From assembly GCA_910578405.1 (NCBI GenBank), contig CAJTQO010000037.1, positions 1 through 33,763 of the forward strand: a DNA stretch of 33,763 bases, read 5' to 3'. Position 1 is the first letter of the stretch, and every line of letters starts with the position of its first letter. This DNA is from an uncultured Lachnospiraceae bacterium (lineage in GTDB: Bacteria > Bacillota > Clostridia > Lachnospirales > Lachnospiraceae). This document shows, in pieces, positions 31,104 through 33,763 of this stretch. A program made the translations under genes and the position numbers. Under the pieces are notes generated by a model. That model was not told where the DNA came from. It saw only the letters and a program-made list of their open reading frames with translations, and did no database searches.

Positions 31104-31520
31104 TTACCTGCCCTTATGCTTTTCTTTCCTTTTCTGCTGTTTCAGTTCAAATTGCCGCTGTTTTTCCGCTTCCCGCTGTTCTCGGCTCACAATCTTTCGT
31201 TCAGTTTTTAACTGCTCCTGCTGTAATTTCAAAACCTGTTGCGATTTTGTTCCTATCCCTGTATTCTGTACCTGTTTCCGCACTTCACGTTGTACTCGTT
31301 TAGGATTGCGACCAGCTTCTTTTACATTAGTTGCCACAGCCGGACTAAATCGTAACCGATAGTAATTTTTCAGAACGAAATCATAAATCTCGTAATCTTT
31401 TGGTTCTGCTCCAAACGTAACCTTGCATACAGATAGCTTACCATCCGATACACGTTCAAACACTCCCACCCAAAATGGTTCTTCAAAAAATACTGTCAAC
31501 TTTCCCGATACTTTGTCCAT
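31104..31520 (-). CDS. yjdF: YjdF family protein (DUF2992)
   Basis: A 138-residue protein that matches the YjdF family along its whole length: KLTVFFEEPFWVGVFERV, VCKVTFGAEPKDYEIYDFVL, NPKRVQREVRKQ, GIGTKSQQ, and a long basic Lys/Arg/Gln-rich tail ending KRKEKHKGR. The function is unknown, but in Bacillus and relatives the gene is controlled by a riboswitch that senses azaaromatic compounds, suggesting a role in resistance or detoxification. AAGGAGG precedes the start on the minus strand. The long leader upstream has several hairpins. Confidence 0.9.
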   Translation of the reverse strand: MDKVSGKLTVFFEEPFWVGVFERVSDGKLSVCKVTFGAEPKDYEIYDFVLKNYYRLRFSPAVATNVKEAGRNPKRVQREVRKQVQNTGIGTKSQQVLKLQQEQLKTERKIVSREQREAEKQRQFELKQQKRKEKHKGR

Positions 31521-31559
31521 GACAATTCCTCCTTAAAATAATTGTAATGAACAAAGAAT

Positions 31560-31673
31560 GGACGACCCTAAGGAGGGAGGGCTACTTACACCAAATCGGT
31601 GCGACTGGACTACCTACCAGTTCTGCAAGTTTGCCTTGCGTTGTGTTTTTATCTTTGCACCTATATATTACCA
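31560..31673 (-). promoter_or_regulatory. Structured leader of yjdF, candidate yjdF-motif (azaaromatic) riboswitch
   Basis: On the minus strand an extended -10 (TGGTAATAT, 31673-31665) is followed by four successive hairpins: GCAAG/CTTGC (31639-31625), ACTGG/CCAGT (31621-31604), CACC/GGTG (31601-31589) and CCCT/AGGG (31581-31566). The yjdF ribosome binding site follows. The compact arrangement and the gene it precedes fit the known yjdF RNA motif, but I could not check the consensus nucleotides. Confidence 0.55.
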
Positions 31674-31760
31674 CATAACCGCCTATTTTTCCATAAAAAT
31701 GGGTAATTCGCTTGATATTGCTAACTGTCACATTACTATTTCCCTTATCTACATTAACTT

Positions 31761-31780
31761 ACATGGTGCTAGCACCATGT
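31761..31780. promoter_or_regulatory. Perfect 20-bp palindrome, probable operator
   Basis: ACATGGTGCT at 31761-31770 is the exact reverse complement of AGCACCATGT at 31771-31780. It lies between the end of a GNAT gene and the yjdF promoter, about 90 bases upstream of that promoter. It has the look of a TetR- or MarR-type operator, but no such regulator gene is in the window. The flanks 31674-31760 and 31781-31841 hold no gene. Confidence 0.5.
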
Positions 31781-31841
31781 TCATATCGTTAATAAGAGAA
31801 TATATTTCCATATATACCTCTACGAAATATCGCATCGAAAA

Positions 31842-32354
31842 TCACATTTCTGTTTTCAGTAAAGAATACATCTTCATGTCAATGACTTTCCCATTCTTCA
31901 CAGCATTACTTCTCAATGTACCTTCGTACTGAAATCCTGCTTTTTCAAGCGCCCGGCAAGAAGCAGCATTATACGCAAACGGTTCTGCATAAATACGGAG
32001 AATATCGCTTTTGCAAAAAACATATTCACAAATCTGCTTTACTGCTTCGGTCATAATGCCCCTGCCCCAATATTCTTCCGCAACATAATATCCTAATTCA
32101 GCAGTCTGCCTATGTATGTTTTCCTGCCGGAAAACCCCGATACTTCCAACCACTTTGTTATCTACTGTAATTGCAAATGCAAAAGTATCATTTTCATTTG
32201 CAGAGAGCATAGAAGAAATATAGTCCGCTCCATCTTGTTCTGTATAAGGATATGGTAATCCGTCCCGAAGATTATCTTGTATCTTTCTATTGGAAAGAGC
32301 CACTGCTAAATCTTTTGCATCTGACAATTTCCATTTTCTTATATTGCATTTCAT
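31842..32354 (-). CDS. GNAT acetyltransferase, RimJ/RimL-like
   Basis: A 170-residue GNAT family N-acetyltransferase. The acetyl-CoA loop is seen in LGYYVAEEYWGRGIMTEAVK, and the C-terminal part has NAASCRALEKAGFQYEGTLR, the typical RimJ/RimL signature. The substrate could be a protein N-terminus or a small molecule and cannot be told. It lies 32 bases after the next GNAT gene on the same strand, so the two may be cotranscribed. Confidence 0.88.
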   Translation of the reverse strand: MKCNIRKWKLSDAKDLAVALSNRKIQDNLRDGLPYPYTEQDGADYISSMLSANENDTFAFAITVDNKVVGSIGVFRQENIHRQTAELGYYVAEEYWGRGIMTEAVKQICEYVFCKSDILRIYAEPFAYNAASCRALEKAGFQYEGTLRSNAVKNGKVIDMKMYSLLKTEM

Positions 32355-32386
32355 TTTATACCGCCTTTTATGTACGTTGACACCAA

Positions 32387-32848
32387 CTAATTTTTAAGTT
32401 TTTTCTCCATAACTTCATAGACCAGCTTCACATCATTTTCTAACTCATAAATTCCATGCCCTACAGTTTTATAACCTCTATGCTCATATAAAAACACTGC
32501 TGGAAGTGAAGCGTCTAAAACAGCAACATCAAATTTTTTTGAAATTTCCATTTCCAAACAATCCATAATATACGATCCGAAGCCTTGCTTCTGATAAGTA
32601 GGCAGCACATATAATCCCGTAATATGATTATTATCAAAGCAGCCCGTTCCAACAATCGCACCATTCTCAAATAATACGCCCATATTTCCAGACGCTATAC
32701 CATCTAAAATATGTTCTTTACTATGATGTTGGCAAAAGAAATCCACTACCCCTTTGGGATAATACTTTGCATATACCGCTTTAATCGTTGTATGTAAAAC
32801 ATTATAAATCGCACTCGCCATGTCAGAAGTCGCCGTTACATATTCCAT
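32387..32848 (-). CDS. GNAT family N-acetyltransferase
   Basis: A 153-residue GNAT protein. The acetyl-CoA-binding segment is ITGLYVLPTYQKQGFGSYIM (QxxGxG/A type), and the end PAVFLYEHRGYKTVGHGIYE matches the family's last strand. Substrate unknown. AGGAAAG lies upstream of the start. Second of three adjacent GNAT genes, AT-rich like its neighbours. Confidence 0.87.
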   Translation of the reverse strand: MEYVTATSDMASAIYNVLHTTIKAVYAKYYPKGVVDFFCQHHSKEHILDGIASGNMGVLFENGAIVGTGCFDNNHITGLYVLPTYQKQGFGSYIMDCLEMEISKKFDVAVLDASLPAVFLYEHRGYKTVGHGIYELENDVKLVYEVMEKKLKN

Positions 32849-32963
32849 ACTTTCCTCCCAAAATATCTAAATAAATTTTTCTATAACCACCTATATTACA
32901 TAATACCATCATGTTAAAATCATTACTAAAAAATTTATTCTATCTTTCTCGCAATATAGGAAT

Positions 32964-33425
32964 TTATCTGCCTCTCAAATCCTTTGCCATACACAATGAT
33001 TCTGGCATATTCACATATGGAGCATAATTGGGAATAATATCAAATCCCAATTTTTTATATACAGCACAAGATTCAGCTAATAACTCTCCTGTTTCAAGAA
33101 TCATCCTTTTATATCCCAATTCCATAGCCCACTCTATCAACAAGGCAACAAGTTTACTCCCTATCCCCCGTCCTTGATATTCAGTATGCACAAACACTCT
33201 CTTTAGTTCTATATTTTCTTCATCATACTTTCTTATAGAACCACCGCCAACCACCTTATCATTTTCATAAACAACGATTGCTTCTTTTATTTCATCTAGC
33301 TGGTTATATTTCTTGTATTTATCTCTCTTTATCATTTTTCCCACACGCCTGTCCAAATCAATATCAAGAAGTCGGCAGTTTTCTATAAAATCTTTATTCC
33401 TGCCGTCTGTTCTAATAAAATCCAT
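32964..33425 (-). CDS. GNAT family N-acetyltransferase
   Basis: The start is ATG 33425 because GGAGGTGA lies five bases upstream; the frame is open to 33440. The 153-residue product has the GNAT acetyl-CoA loop in VFVHTEYQGRGIGSKLVALL and the closing ESCAVYKKLGFDIIPNYAPY segment. Substrate unknown. It is separated from the second GNAT gene by 115 AT-rich bases, so it may have its own promoter. Confidence 0.88.
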   Translation of the reverse strand: MDFIRTDGRNKDFIENCRLLDIDLDRRVGKMIKRDKYKKYNQLDEIKEAIVVYENDKVVGGGSIRKYDEENIELKRVFVHTEYQGRGIGSKLVALLIEWAMELGYKRMILETGELLAESCAVYKKLGFDIIPNYAPYVNMPESLCMAKDLRGR

Positions 33426-33490
33426 TAAAATCACCTCCACAGCTCAAATTGATAAGTTAAATTATACCACGTTCATTCTCCATTTGCCAT

Positions 33491-33530
33491 AAAAATGTGG
33501 AGCATAGCAACCGCCACGCCCCACATTTTT
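33491..33530 (-). terminator. Bidirectional-looking terminator hairpin
   Basis: AAAAATGTGG (33491-33500) is the exact complement of CCACATTTTT (33521-33530). On the minus strand the hairpin directly follows the stop codon at 33530-33532 and ends in a T run. Confidence 0.8.
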
Positions 33531-33754
33531 TATCGCTCCAACGCTCTCTCTATCTGCTGTTTCTGCCCTTTTAAATCATTCTGCTTCTCATACAAATTAT
33601 TGCGCTCTTTACAAAGTTCTTTCATGCGTTCCAACTGCGCCCGCACTCCTTCCCGACAATTCGGCTCTATCTTTTTGTATTCCCCGGTCAGATTGCGGAT
33701 TGTATTATTGTTTTCCTTTATCTGCTCCGACAGGCATACCCAGTCTATCAGATT
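33530..33754 (-). pseudogene. 3' fragment of an unidentified coiled-coil gene
   Basis: A 74-codon minus-strand frame without a usable start codon; an in-frame stop lies just upstream at 33755-33757. The peptide is charged and helical (SEQIKENNNTIRNLTGEYKK, then MKELCKERNNLYEKQNDLKG and ending QQIERALER), like the C-terminal tail of a relaxase or other mobile-element protein. It is probably the end of a gene that is broken or frameshifted near the window edge. Confidence 0.45.
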
Positions 33755-33763
33755 TTACACTTC

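Noticed and set aside
31558..31932. 124-codon plus-strand frame opposite the yjdF leader and a GNAT gene end
   Set aside because: It covers the structured leader, the palindrome and the antisense of a GNAT gene, and has no family features.

Overview
The window looks like a chromosomal segment of a spore-forming anaerobe of the class Clostridia, most likely a Lachnospiraceae gut commensal. The evidence is a pyruvate:ferredoxin oxidoreductase, the sporulation genes yabP, yabQ and spoIIE, Gram-positive ribosome binding sites and sigma-A promoters, and a tRNA gene without an encoded CCA end. The gene order rqcP-yabP-yabQ-divIC-spoIIE-tilS-hpt-ftsH is the same block known from Bacillus subtilis.

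Region by region. (1) 1-389: the 5' end of the PFOR gene, minus strand. (2) 630-12524: a housekeeping and sporulation block, all plus strand: cca, a CotS-like kinase-fold gene, a PEGA-domain membrane protein, mazG, hup, rqcP, yabP, yabQ, divIC, spoIIE, tilS, hpt and ftsH. Sites of interest are a sigma-E-like promoter and a terminator/RBS-sequestering hairpin before yabP, and a 21-bp-spaced promoter with Spo0A boxes before spoIIE. SpoIIE lacks its usual membrane domain. (3) 12861-15896: a GH13 alpha-glucan hydrolase and a YitT-family membrane protein. (4) 15897-21837: a terminator, a spacer, an array of about ten 34-bp purine-rich repeats whose last copy carries a start codon, then a VWA-like gene, a MoxR-type ATPase, a leucine-rich-repeat gene, a small gene and an inositol-monophosphatase-family gene. 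(5) 22067-22139: tRNA-Gly(GCC) with a consensus promoter. The core chromosome seems to end here.

From about 22.14 kb to the end is an accessory region. It holds a broken YgiT/MqsA-type antitoxin gene, then an XRE repressor divergent from a four-gene recombinase operon (23430-27117). That operon encodes a resolvase-like domain lacking the catalytic serine, a complete serine recombinase with an unusual C-terminal domain, and two small proteins that each appear to be a free-standing copy of that C-terminal domain. I regard this as the most novel system in the window. It is followed by a 5'-truncated tyrosine integrase, a hicAB toxin-antitoxin pair, two AT-rich genes that may be HEPN/abortive-infection-type defence genes, yjdF with a structured leader (candidate azaaromatic riboswitch), three GNAT acetyltransferase genes, and the 3' end of another gene. 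Short direct repeats with 10-11 bp period recur along this region and could be integration scars, with the tRNA as the entry point.

How the genes fit together: the core block links tRNA maturation and modification (cca, tilS), nucleotide house-cleaning and salvage (mazG, hpt), nucleoid structure (hup), ribosome rescue (rqcP), division (divIC), membrane proteolysis (ftsH) and early sporulation (yabP, yabQ, spoIIE). The accessory end combines mobility, toxin-antitoxin and possible defence functions. All homology statements come from reading the sequence and from family knowledge; no searches were run.
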